48,129 nucleotides of DNA, from positions 1 to 48,129 of the forward strand of contig CAZPWS010000023.1 in NCBI GenBank assembly GCA_964590225.1. Reading direction: 5' to 3'. This DNA is from JAEUSG01 sp964590225 (GTDB taxonomy: Bacteria; Fibrobacterota; OXYB2-FULL-49-7; JAEUSG01). The position numbers were made by a program, and so were the translations under genes. Under the pieces are notes generated by a model. The model was not told the origin of the DNA. It ran no database searches and saw only the letters and a list, made by a program, of their open reading frames with translations. Each line of letters opens with the position of its first letter. Position 1 is the stretch's first letter. Below, piece by piece: positions 1-7,202 of the stretch.

Positions 1-2
1 TG

Positions 3-74
3 CAAAATCTATCTGGCCTACCACCTAAGGAAATCTCGCTAATCTTTATCGCTGGTGTAAAAATAAGAGCATAG
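3..74 (+). CDS. Possible 3' end of an upstream gene, truncated by the window edge
   Basis: Frame 3 is open from the window edge to a TAG at 72-74 and would encode about 23 residues including SGLPPKEISLIFIAGVKIRA. This reads like a plausible protein C-terminus, but it is too short to assign. The remaining bases up to the next gene hold only a candidate promoter. Low confidence that it is coding. Confidence 0.25.
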   Translation, partial: QNLSGLPPKEISLIFIAGVKIRA

Positions 75-114
75 CATATAAAACGCAAGTAATTTATTTT
101 GTCTAATCGATATC

Positions 115-120
115 TATAAT
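115..120 (+). promoter_or_regulatory. Candidate -10 box for the gene at 151
   Basis: A perfect TATAAT lies 31 nt before the ATG at 151, in AT-rich DNA. No convincing -35 hexamer is found at 16-18 nt spacing, so this is a weak promoter call made on one box and its position. Confidence 0.3.
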
Positions 121-150
121 AACAGAAATTTTCATATCAAGGGGAACACA

Positions 151-1191
151 ATGTATTTACTACTGCCAATAATCATCATCGCTTCACTATCATTCGCAAA
201 CCTCAATATTTCTCTCGGTGGCTCCATGAACAGCGGCTCGCTACTTTACGATCTTGAAGCTCCAGTAGCAACGGAATCAAGCCTCGACTATCATATTACC
301 TCACTTGTTATGAGTGAACTTGAATATCCAGTCCATCCCTATTCACCAACTGTTTTAATTAACTACACTACAAAAGCTACTGGCAGCAAAAGGGAGCTTG
401 AGCTTTTTCTTTCTGGCAGAGTGGGAGTGGGCGTATCAAAGACACCAATGAAGGACTCCGACTGGTTTGGTGCCCGCGTAAAAGAATATGGCGGTTCTTC
501 ATCTTCAGAATCAACTATCCGTTTTAAATTCAGCTACACAGAATCTGAAATGCGATCTTCAGCTTATGAATTTGGCGGTGGTTTTGCCGTTCAGACAGCT
601 AAACCGTTTGGCAAACAACTTTATTTGGGTGCACGGTTTGAATATGGCTATTTCGACGCCAAAATGTATGGCATCAATGGTTGGGTGTATCTATTACCAG
701 ACTCCATTGACGATTCCACTGCCACAACTGATGATATGGTAAAAAAAGTCATTAAAGATCGATTTAGGGATACTCTTGTTCTAACATATAATGTCAAGTA
801 CTTTATTCCCTATATAACAACAAAATTAGTTCTGGCAAATGGTAGGAGCACTAGAATTTCCTTGAATTTGGATTTTTCCCCTTACGCAATGGCTGAGGAT
901 AACGATGATCATGTGCTCCGCTACAAAGCAGTACGAACTGTTTCAAGAGGCTGGGCATTTTCGCCCGGATTAAGCGCGGATTTTATGCTAACTAAAACTG
1001 TTTCGTTAAAGTTATTCGGTTCATTTAGAGTTGTTAGAAATAGCGGTGACATGGATCAATACTGGTACGAAAATGAAGAATATGGCGGTGAAATAGCGGT
1101 AGAAAAGGGAACAAAAATTATCGGTATTCCGGCGCACTTCAAGTCAACAGTAGGAAGTCTTTCTGCTTCTGTTGTCTGGCAGGTGCGCTAA
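151..1191 (+). CDS. Exported, probably outer-membrane beta-barrel-like protein of unknown function
   Basis: The 346-residue product begins with a hydrophobic signal-like segment (residues 1-16, ending SLSFA) with a likely cleavage site near ASLSFA/N. The rest is rich in alternating polar and aromatic strands with Gly-Gly and Tyr-Gly turns, for example EFGGGFAVQ and YLGARFEYGYF, which is typical of small outer-membrane barrels. No enzyme motif is visible. The ATG is preceded by an AAGGGG ribosome-binding site. It is a single gene followed by a perfect hairpin and a repeat element, so it is probably monocistronic. I do not recognise the family; barrel topology is inferred from sequence character only. 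Confidence 0.6.
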   Translation: MYLLLPIIIIASLSFANLNISLGGSMNSGSLLYDLEAPVATESSLDYHITSLVMSELEYPVHPYSPTVLINYTTKATGSKRELELFLSGRVGVGVSKTPMKDSDWFGARVKEYGGSSSSESTIRFKFSYTESEMRSSAYEFGGGFAVQTAKPFGKQLYLGARFEYGYFDAKMYGINGWVYLLPDSIDDSTATTDDMVKKVIKDRFRDTLVLTYNVKYFIPYITTKLVLANGRSTRISLNLDFSPYAMAEDNDDHVLRYKAVRTVSRGWAFSPGLSADFMLTKTVSLKLFGSFRVVRNSGDMDQYWYENEEYGGEIAVEKGTKIIGIPAHFKSTVGSLSASVVWQVR

Positions 1192-1195
1192 CACG

Positions 1196-1225
1196 CTTTA
1201 CATTAGAAATTTTTCTAATGTAAAG
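1196..1225. terminator. Perfect 14-bp inverted repeat, likely terminator
   Basis: Arms CTTTACATTAGAAA and TTTCTAATGTAAAG are perfectly complementary around a 2-nt centre. The structure starts 5 nt after the stop codon of the 151-1191 gene. A stem this long directly after a stop codon suggests transcription termination, but there is no clean U-run beyond a short TTT, so a protein-binding palindrome is also possible. Confidence 0.5.
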
Positions 1226-1237
1226 TTTGGGTTAATT

Positions 1238-1324
1238 CTCTAAATCGGCTAAGGCCGAAATAAGACTCTGTAATCGTCAAAGATATCCGCAAAAAGCGTA
1301 TATCTTTTCGATACAGAGTCTAAA
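1238..1324. repeat. Palindromic dispersed repeat, copy 1
   Basis: Two palindromic modules lie side by side. Module B is TCGGCT-AA-GGCCGA (1245-1258). Module A is a 59-nt imperfect hairpin (1263-1321) with perfect 10-nt ends AGACTCTGTA / TACAGAGTCT and further internal pairing. The right half of module A (1296-1324) matches 8217-8245 at 25 of 29 positions, and module B recurs at 8246-8259. No ORF is inside. It looks like a REP-like or miniature non-autonomous element. Confidence 0.6.
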
Positions 1325-1351
1325 GGAGCGTATCGGTGGTGTAGCAAAAGA

Positions 1352-1380
1352 TTGATGCGGCCATCTGTAAAATATATATT
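1352..1380 (+). promoter_or_regulatory. Sigma-70-type promoter for the first DUF4143 ATPase gene
   Basis: TTGATG (1352-1357) and TATATT (1375-1380) are separated by 17 nt, with 4/6 and 5/6 matches to consensus. The -10 lies about 25 nt before the ATG at 1406, so the leader is very short. Confidence 0.5.
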
Positions 1381-1405
1381 ACAAACAGACGACTAATCGT
1401 AAAAT

Positions 1406-2566
1406 ATGATTGCACAATATATATCTCGACCATTCTGGATCGAACGGCTTGAAGCAGCGTGGAAGAAGCGCCCTATAGTTTGGCTTATGGGGATGCGACG
1501 GACCGGTAAAACAACACTATCAATGATGCTGTCGAGCGCACACTACTACAACTGCGATCTACCCTCAGTTTCAAGAGCGTTGGCCGACGGTGAGCAATTC
1601 CTCAGTAGCATTTCTTCAGATAAAGAAACAACTCTAATTATTGACGAGATTCACAGGCTTGCCGATCCGACCAGCCTGCTCAAAATAGCGGCCGATCAGT
1701 ATAAAAATATCCGTATCCTTGCGACCGGATCGTCAACTCTTGGTGCCACAACAAAGTTTAGTGATACACTTACCGGCAGAAAAGCAGATCTTTTTTTCCC
1801 CCCTGTTTTATGGCATGAGACAAGCAAAAACTTTTCAATAAAAAACATTCAACAAAGGTTGCAAAGAGGTGGATTGCCAGAGTTGCTGACAACCACTGAT
1901 TACGAGCCCAACTTTTACAGCGAGTGGATTGATAGCTTTTATGCCCGAGACATTATTGAGCTTTTTTCCATAAGGAACAGAACTGGTTTCATGACATGTT
2001 TCCGCCTTTTATTGCGAAGAAGCGGTAATTTTCTTGAAGAAACAGCATTTTCGCAGGAAAGTGGAATAAGCAGGCCAACTTTTAAAAGCTATTTGGAAAG
2101 CCTTCAGGCTGCAAACGCAATTTTTCTTCTTCCACCATTTCATGGAGGGGGTAAGAGGGAACTCATTAAACGGCCAAAAGTTTATGTCTTTGACACCGGA
2201 TTTGTTGCATATGAAAATGGTTGGGATACCCTACGAGAACACGAACAGGGTATATTGTGGGAGCATCTCGTCCTTGACACATTACGCGTAGTTTTTCCGA
2301 GAAACAGCATCTATTACTGGCATGACAAGTCTGGGCGGGAGATCGATTTCGTTATAAAACATAACAGAGAACCCATAGCAATTGAGTGTAAAATGAATCC
2401 AGACCATTTCAATTGTAGCAATCTTAAAGAATTCAGATCACTGTATCCAGAAGGTGCTAACTTAGTGGTGTCTCCAAATATTGAGAGGCAGTACACCCGA
2501 AAGATTAATAACATGGAAATTACTTTCTGCAATACCGGTTATTTATTGGAAAAATTCCTCATATAA
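1406..2566 (+). CDS. AAA-family ATPase with DUF4143 C-terminal domain
   Basis: The 386-residue protein has a Walker A motif GMRRTGKT (29-36), a Walker B motif LIIDE (77-81) and a sensor-like ATGSS segment near residue 106. The C-terminal half shows the nuclease-like DUF4143 pattern: YVFDTGF, an EIDF segment and IAIECK. Proteins of this COG1373-type family are common accessory genes in bacteria and archaea; their biological role is not established. It has its own promoter but no clear Shine-Dalgarno sequence. The last codons, FCNTGYLLEKFLI, are echoed after the next ATPase gene, suggesting a longer paralogue array once existed here. Confidence 0.88.
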   Translation: MIAQYISRPFWIERLEAAWKKRPIVWLMGMRRTGKTTLSMMLSSAHYYNCDLPSVSRALADGEQFLSSISSDKETTLIIDEIHRLADPTSLLKIAADQYKNIRILATGSSTLGATTKFSDTLTGRKADLFFPPVLWHETSKNFSIKNIQQRLQRGGLPELLTTTDYEPNFYSEWIDSFYARDIIELFSIRNRTGFMTCFRLLLRRSGNFLEETAFSQESGISRPTFKSYLESLQAANAIFLLPPFHGGGKRELIKRPKVYVFDTGFVAYENGWDTLREHEQGILWEHLVLDTLRVVFPRNSIYYWHDKSGREIDFVIKHNREPIAIECKMNPDHFNCSNLKEFRSLYPEGANLVVSPNIERQYTRKINNMEITFCNTGYLLEKFLI

Positions 2567-2573
2567 TATTTTG

Positions 2574-2602
2574 TTGATTTAACTCGTTTATTATGATATA
2601 CT
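2574..2602 (+). promoter_or_regulatory. Sigma-70-type promoter for the second DUF4143 ATPase gene
   Basis: TTGATT (2574-2579) and TATACT (2597-2602) are spaced by 17 nt, matching consensus at 4/6 and 5/6 positions. The expected transcription start falls within the palindrome that begins at 2602. Confidence 0.55.
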
Positions 2603-2619
2603 TATGATTATAATCATAA
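2602..2619. promoter_or_regulatory. Perfect 18-bp palindrome overlapping the transcription start, likely operator
   Basis: TTATGATTATAATCATAA is a perfect gapless inverted repeat. It touches the -10 box and covers the predicted +1 of the downstream ATPase gene, the classic position for a repressor operator. A related half-site, TTATGATA, lies at 2591-2598. The binding protein is unknown. Confidence 0.5.
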
Positions 2620-2642
2620 ATTAACCATTTTGTGGACGAATT

Positions 2643-3887
2643 ATGACCATAGTACGGCGGCAATCTGAATCGGTTTTGAGAAAGGCACTCTCTGACACTC
2701 CAGTTGTTTTTATCAATGGTGCTCGCCAGACAGGGAAAAGCACTCTTGTCAGAACAGTTGGACAGGCGTTGCCTAATTTTACCTATAAGTCTTTGGATGA
2801 TTTGAATACCTGTGCATCAGCAAAAAATGATCCTATCGGATTTATCCGAGATCTTAATGGTATTGTAGCAATTGATGAAGTACAAAAGGCAACAGACCTT
2901 TTGCCAACAATAAAACTCTCCGTTGATAACGATAGAAGACCAGGACGATTTATTCTAACAGGGTCTGCGAACATCCTTTTGTTACCGCAGGTCTCGGAGT
3001 CGCTTGCGGGCAGAATGGAAATCATCACCATTAATCCCCTTGCAATGAGTGAAATTTATGGTTCATCCAACGATTTCATTGGTAAATTGTTTTCGGAATC
3101 TGACAATCCATTTGCACAAACAAATGACAACCCCCTGCCTTTTGAACACGACTTGATTTTTAGCGGAGGATACCCGGAAGTTGTTTTATCTCGATGTGAT
3201 GTCGAAAGACGATATGTCTGGTTTTCGTCCTATTTGACTTCAATTTTACAGCGTGATATCAGGGATATTGCAAACATATCAGATCTTACAGAATTTCCAA
3301 GATTGCTGGCACTAATCGCAACTCGTTCCGGTTCTATTTTGAATGTCGCAGATTTGTCGCGTGCCCTTTCAATACCGATGACAACGCTTAAGCGGTATAT
3401 ATCCTACCTTGAGACAGCATTCCTGGTATGCAGAGTGGCTGCCTGGCATGGCAGTACTGCAAAACAGATCATTAAATCACCAAAACTATATGTTTGTGAC
3501 ACTGGTCTCATGGCATATCTATGTGGAGCGGAAAAGGAGCGATACCTGTCGGATGGATTGCTCAGAGGACAGATGTTTGAGTCGTTTGTCGGGCTTGAAT
3601 TATTAAAACAGATTACATGGGCCAAGCAGTATGGATTGAAGCTATACCATTATCGGACATCGGCAGGTGATGGGGTTGATTTTATAATTCAGACTCCTTC
3701 TGGAGATTTTGTTGGTATCGAAGTTAAATCATCAGCTACGACGGGAGCAGAGGATTTTGCTGCGCTCAGACGATTGGCGTCAATAACTGGTAAAAAGTTT
3801 ATCCGTGGTGTTGTGGTCTATTCTGGAACACAAACGCTTTCTTTTGGCGAAAGATTACTTGCTGTTCCTGTTTCGCAATTATGGTAA
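2643..3887 (+). CDS. AAA-family ATPase with DUF4143 C-terminal domain (second copy)
   Basis: The 414-residue protein carries Walker A GARQTGKST (26-34), Walker B VAIDE (75-79) and the sensor-like LTGSAN. The C-terminal half has the DUF4143 elements YVCDTGLMAYL, a VDFII segment and IEVKSSAT. It has the same architecture as the gene at 1406 but is clearly divergent in sequence, so the two are old paralogues or independent acquisitions rather than a recent duplication. It has its own promoter and an operator-like palindrome. The stop codon runs directly into a remnant of another DUF4143 tail. Function is unknown beyond ATP binding. Confidence 0.88.
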   Translation: MTIVRRQSESVLRKALSDTPVVFINGARQTGKSTLVRTVGQALPNFTYKSLDDLNTCASAKNDPIGFIRDLNGIVAIDEVQKATDLLPTIKLSVDNDRRPGRFILTGSANILLLPQVSESLAGRMEIITINPLAMSEIYGSSNDFIGKLFSESDNPFAQTNDNPLPFEHDLIFSGGYPEVVLSRCDVERRYVWFSSYLTSILQRDIRDIANISDLTEFPRLLALIATRSGSILNVADLSRALSIPMTTLKRYISYLETAFLVCRVAAWHGSTAKQIIKSPKLYVCDTGLMAYLCGAEKERYLSDGLLRGQMFESFVGLELLKQITWAKQYGLKLYHYRTSAGDGVDFIIQTPSGDFVGIEVKSSATTGAEDFAALRRLASITGKKFIRGVVVYSGTQTLSFGERLLAVPVSQLW

Positions 3888-3943
3888 AGGCAATTGCGTT
3901 CTGCAATACCGGTTATTTACTGGATATCTTTCTGATTTCATAA
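3884..3943 (+). pseudogene. C-terminal remnant of a third DUF4143 ATPase gene
   Basis: This frame reads VKAIAFCNTGYLLDIFLIS and a stop, clearly homologous to the end of the 1406 gene (MEITFCNTGYLLEKFLI). At nucleotide level 3899-3924 matches 2525-2550 at 25 of 26 positions, with weaker similarity on both sides. Only about 20 codons remain, fused behind the second ATPase gene. The segment overlaps the 3' end of the convergent panE gene, whose last codons are therefore encoded on the other strand of this remnant. Confidence 0.6.
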
Positions 3944-4863
3944 AGTAAGCGCCTGTTTTGTGGCGTGGAGATTCCTGACTCTTCACCATAGCGGACAACA
4001 ACACCACACATGCTCTCTATCTCACTCTTTTTTTCAGCTTCAATGTCCTGGAGCATGCTGCTTTTGTGGTTTGCAGTATCAGGAACAAGTTTTGAATAAA
4101 AAAGTTCGCGATAATCGTCGGCTGATTGCCATAAAAGCGGAATCCCCTTTGCAGAAGCGACAGCAAAAATCTCGTCGATTACAGAATCCATGCAATTGCG
4201 CCACTCTTCCCTCTTTGGCAATTCCCCATAGGCTACGCGATGGATTGCCGACAACGGGTTTAGCGCGCAGCTGTACAGCAGTTTTCCCCATTGGAATTGT
4301 TCGATATCGGCTGTAAATTTGCATGGAATCCCACATTCCTCAACAGTAGAGGCAAATTGACGGGCGCATTCTACTATTTCATTAGTTACTACTTCTTGCG
4401 CAAATTTATCAAACCCAACCATTACGGGCTCGGTATAAACGGTCACCTTTACACAGCCATTACCACACCTTGTTGCTCCGAAGATAACCCTTCCTCCCAT
4501 AACGGCATCGAATGAGGCGCCCTTGCGTATTAATTCTACATTGCCAAGTCCGTTTTGCAGTGAGACTACAACGCTTTTTTCGTGAAGAAGATGGCGGAAT
4601 GCAGTTGCAACAGTTTCAGTGTCGAAAGATTTTACACAACAGAGTATAAAGTCGAATGGATCTTTTAGGTCAGAAAAGTGATTTGCAAGCTCAAAACCAT
4701 GGATTTTGTGATCGCCCCAAATGCCGCATATCGACAAACTATTTTGGCGCATCGCATCGAAATGTACTCCCCTTCCAACCATAGTGACACTGTTGCCTCC
4801 TTTTTTCAGGAAGCCTCCAAAAATAGAACCAATAGCACCAGCACCAGCAATTAAAATTTTCAT
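3913..4863 (-). CDS. panE: 2-dehydropantoate 2-reductase (ketopantoate reductase)
   Basis: The enzyme reduces 2-dehydropantoate to pantoate with NADPH in pantothenate and coenzyme A synthesis, in the cytoplasm. The 316-residue product opens with the nucleotide-binding motif GAGAIG (7-12), followed by LCCVKS and SLQNGLGN. The likely catalytic lysine is K194 in QWGKLLYS, with N202 in NPLSAI and the C-terminal SSMLQDIE substrate-binding segment (268-275). Length is normal for the ApbA/PanE family. It is a single gene. The ApbA family contains ketopantoate reductases and related enzymes of uncertain substrate, so the substrate is inferred. Its last nine codons overlap the DUF4143 remnant on the opposite strand. 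Confidence 0.82.
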   Translation of the reverse strand: MKILIAGAGAIGSIFGGFLKKGGNSVTMVGRGVHFDAMRQNSLSICGIWGDHKIHGFELANHFSDLKDPFDFILCCVKSFDTETVATAFRHLLHEKSVVVSLQNGLGNVELIRKGASFDAVMGGRVIFGATRCGNGCVKVTVYTEPVMVGFDKFAQEVVTNEIVECARQFASTVEECGIPCKFTADIEQFQWGKLLYSCALNPLSAIHRVAYGELPKREEWRNCMDSVIDEIFAVASAKGIPLLWQSADDYRELFYSKLVPDTANHKSSMLQDIEAEKKSEIESMCGVVVRYGEESGISTPQNRRLLYEIRKISSK

Positions 4864-4972
4864 GGCATAAATTTACTTAATATTGGGATGATAGAGTCAC
4901 ATTTCATTTATATTTCAACTGTTTTTCAGTCTAAATCTAGTGAAATAAAAAACCGGAGAGGAACAAAAAACC

Positions 4973-6628
4973 ATGGAACTTTTAACGGTAGGTTTTCAGG
5001 CTATTGGTGGCCTCGGCCTCTTTATGTACGGCATGCATAAAATGTCGGACGGGTTAAAAAAGATCAGCAGTGATGGCATAAGAAACATACTTGCACACCT
5101 AACCAGAAACAGATTTTTTGGCATTCTTGTTGGTATGGCTATTACAATGATGGTGCAGAGTAGCAGCGCGACGACGGTGATGGTTGTAGGCTTTGTAAAC
5201 GCCGGCCTGCTTAATCTTACACAGGCAGTGGCAGTAATTCTCGGTGCTAATATCGGAACGACCATGACTGCATGGATTGTTTCAATAGTAGGAAAATTTA
5301 AAATTGCAGCCTATGCACTTCCTTGTATTGGAGTAGGTTTCTGGATGAGGTCGTTTTGTAAAAAGCGAAAGGTTATTGAAACAGGAGAGATTATACTTGG
5401 TTTTGGTCTGCTTTTTTTCGGTCTTGATATTGTAAAAGAGTCTTTTGTTCCTATAAGTAAAAATCAGAATGCTATCAACTTTATTGCCTCTTTAGCCACA
5501 AGTCCGTTTCTCGGCGTGTTGGCTGGCGCTGTATTGACTATTCTTCTTCAAAGCAGTAGCGCAACAGTTGCTATTGTTCAGCTTCTTGCTTTTAACGGTG
5601 TTCTTACTTTTGAAACGGCTATCTTTTTCGTTCTTGGTGAAAATATAGGAACCACTATAACCGCCCAACTTGCTTCCATTGGAACAACAATAAATGCCAA
5701 AAGGGCAGCCATGGCACATACGCTGTTCAATGTATTTGGGGTTATGCTGATTATGCCAATTGCATATACCGGAAAATATGCCGAATTAATAAGCCTGATT
5801 ATGCCGGCGGAACTTTCCCACTCCACCATAATGCTGTACATAGCACTGTCGCATACAACCTTCAATGTTCTAAATGTCATATTCTTTTCGGTTTTTATGA
5901 AATTTCTTGTCCGTTCGGCGATTGCGTTGCGGCCAATAAAAGAATCGGATGCGCACATTACTCCCAAACTGCTCGATGTTAATCTTCTCGACAACCCCAA
6001 TATTGCGATGGAGCAGGTGATAAAAGAGCTTATTCGTATGGCAAATCTTGCCAAAATTACCATTCAGGATGCTGAGAAATCGATATATGATTATGACGAA
6101 AAACTTATTGCCAGAGTACGGGATAACGAGCAGACTATTGACGATTTTCAGAACTCCATCACTAAATATCTCATTCAAATAAGCGAGCGCCACCTCGATA
6201 CTCGGGAGTCGGGAGAGTATCCTGTGCTCCTTCACAGCGTTAACGACATCGAAAAACTTGGTGATTACGCCTCCAACCTCATTCATTACGCCGATGTAAA
6301 GGCCAGAAGAAAAATTGCGCTTGATCAGGCAGGTCTTAACGATGTTAAAAATATGTTTGTTAAGCTTTATGAATTATGCGATATTGTGATACTTTCACTT
6401 AAAACCAGAAGTATCGAAAAAGCAGCTACGGCCATGCCTATTGAGGATGAGATTGACGAAATGAAGGCAAAGGTAAAGGAGGATCATATCGAACGCCTCC
6501 GCCAGCCCGATGCAGTGCCGGAGGGAGAGATGATGATAATGGATATCGCGTCAAATGTCGAGAAGATGGGAGACCACCTTTTCAGTATTGCTAAAGCAGT
6601 AAAGAACAACATGCAATGGAGCAGATAA
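4973..6628 (+). CDS. Na/Pi cotransporter family protein with PhoU-like C-terminal domain
   Basis: The 551-residue protein has two inverted-repeat transport halves, each with the family signatures: QSSSATT (62-68) with GANIGTT (91-97), and QSSSAT (193-198) with GENIGTT (222-228). These are hallmarks of type II sodium-phosphate cotransporters (NptA/YjbB-like) in the inner membrane. From about residue 345 it becomes soluble and helical, like a PhoU domain. A GGAGAGG ribosome-binding site precedes the ATG. The next gene, efp-like, starts 4 nt after its stop, so the two are probably cotranscribed. The transported ion is inferred from the family. Confidence 0.88.
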   Translation: MELLTVGFQAIGGLGLFMYGMHKMSDGLKKISSDGIRNILAHLTRNRFFGILVGMAITMMVQSSSATTVMVVGFVNAGLLNLTQAVAVILGANIGTTMTAWIVSIVGKFKIAAYALPCIGVGFWMRSFCKKRKVIETGEIILGFGLLFFGLDIVKESFVPISKNQNAINFIASLATSPFLGVLAGAVLTILLQSSSATVAIVQLLAFNGVLTFETAIFFVLGENIGTTITAQLASIGTTINAKRAAMAHTLFNVFGVMLIMPIAYTGKYAELISLIMPAELSHSTIMLYIALSHTTFNVLNVIFFSVFMKFLVRSAIALRPIKESDAHITPKLLDVNLLDNPNIAMEQVIKELIRMANLAKITIQDAEKSIYDYDEKLIARVRDNEQTIDDFQNSITKYLIQISERHLDTRESGEYPVLLHSVNDIEKLGDYASNLIHYADVKARRKIALDQAGLNDVKNMFVKLYELCDIVILSLKTRSIEKAATAMPIEDEIDEMKAKVKEDHIERLRQPDAVPEGEMMIMDIASNVEKMGDHLFSIAKAVKNNMQWSR

Positions 6629-6632
6629 TTTT

Positions 6633-7202
6633 ATGATAGACACAGTTACTACAATGAAAAAGGGCATGCTGATAAAGCACAACGGTGGGCTTTATGTGGT
6701 AACCTTATGCCGCCATAACTTTACAGCGCGAGGAAGCGGTGCAGTAATTGTAAAACTAAAAAATATCGAAACAGGAATAAATGCTGAGGTAAAATTTCGC
6801 TCCGACGAAAAATATGAAGAGGTTGAACTCGACGAAATTCCTATGGAATATCTTTATAAGGATGGCGATCAGTACTGCTTTATGAACAACTCGACATTTG
6901 AGCAGGTTATGGTAAATCAAAACGAAATCGAAGATGAAGTCAAATATCTTGTTCCAAACATTCCGGTAAGAATCAAATTCTACGAAGAGAAGCCAATTGA
7001 GCTTATACTCCCTAACGAAGTAGTGTTGGAGATTATCGAAACAGGACCCAATGTAAAGGGTGCCTCGGTTAACGCGGCAACCAAACCGGCCACCTGCGAA
7101 ACTGGGCTTGTGGTACAGGTGCCGCTTTTTGTTGAAACCGGCGAAAAAATTGTTGTGCAAACTCAGGAAGGCAAATATATTTCGCGCGCGAGGGATAAAT
7201 AA
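6633..7202 (+). CDS. Elongation factor P family protein with an arginine-tipped loop
   Basis: The 189-residue product has the three-domain EF-P layout: an N-terminal KOW-like domain, a central OB domain and a C-terminal OB domain with the signatures IIETGPNVKGASVNAATK (132-149) and TGLVVQVPLFV. EF-P binds between the ribosomal P and E sites and relieves stalling at proline runs. The loop that normally carries a modified lysine here reads TARGSGA with Arg33 at the tip, close to the TARGA loop of YeiP/EfpL; the KGAS pattern is also YeiP-like. Whether it is the housekeeping EF-P, an EfpL-type paralogue or an Arg-type EF-P cannot be settled here. It is tightly linked upstream and downstream. Confidence 0.85.
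   Translation: MIDTVTTMKKGMLIKHNGGLYVVTLCRHNFTARGSGAVIVKLKNIETGINAEVKFRSDEKYEEVELDEIPMEYLYKDGDQYCFMNNSTFEQVMVNQNEIEDEVKYLVPNIPVRIKFYEEKPIELILPNEVVLEIIETGPNVKGASVNAATKPATCETGLVVQVPLFVETGEKIVVQTQEGKYISRARDK

Noticed and set aside
79..113. Possible sigma-28 site upstream of the first gene (TAAA ... CGATAT)
   Set aside because: Spacing is 23 nt and only six of eight -10 bases match.
2525..3924. The 26-nt direct repeats as integrase attachment sites around the second ATPase gene
   Set aside because: Similarity continues at codon level beyond the repeat, so shared ancestry of ATPase tails explains it, and no integrase gene is present; kept only as an alternative.
5578..6063. 161-residue minus-strand ORF
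   Set aside because: It lies antisense within the Na/Pi cotransporter gene, whose frame has clear family motifs; no ribosome-binding site or recognisable domain.
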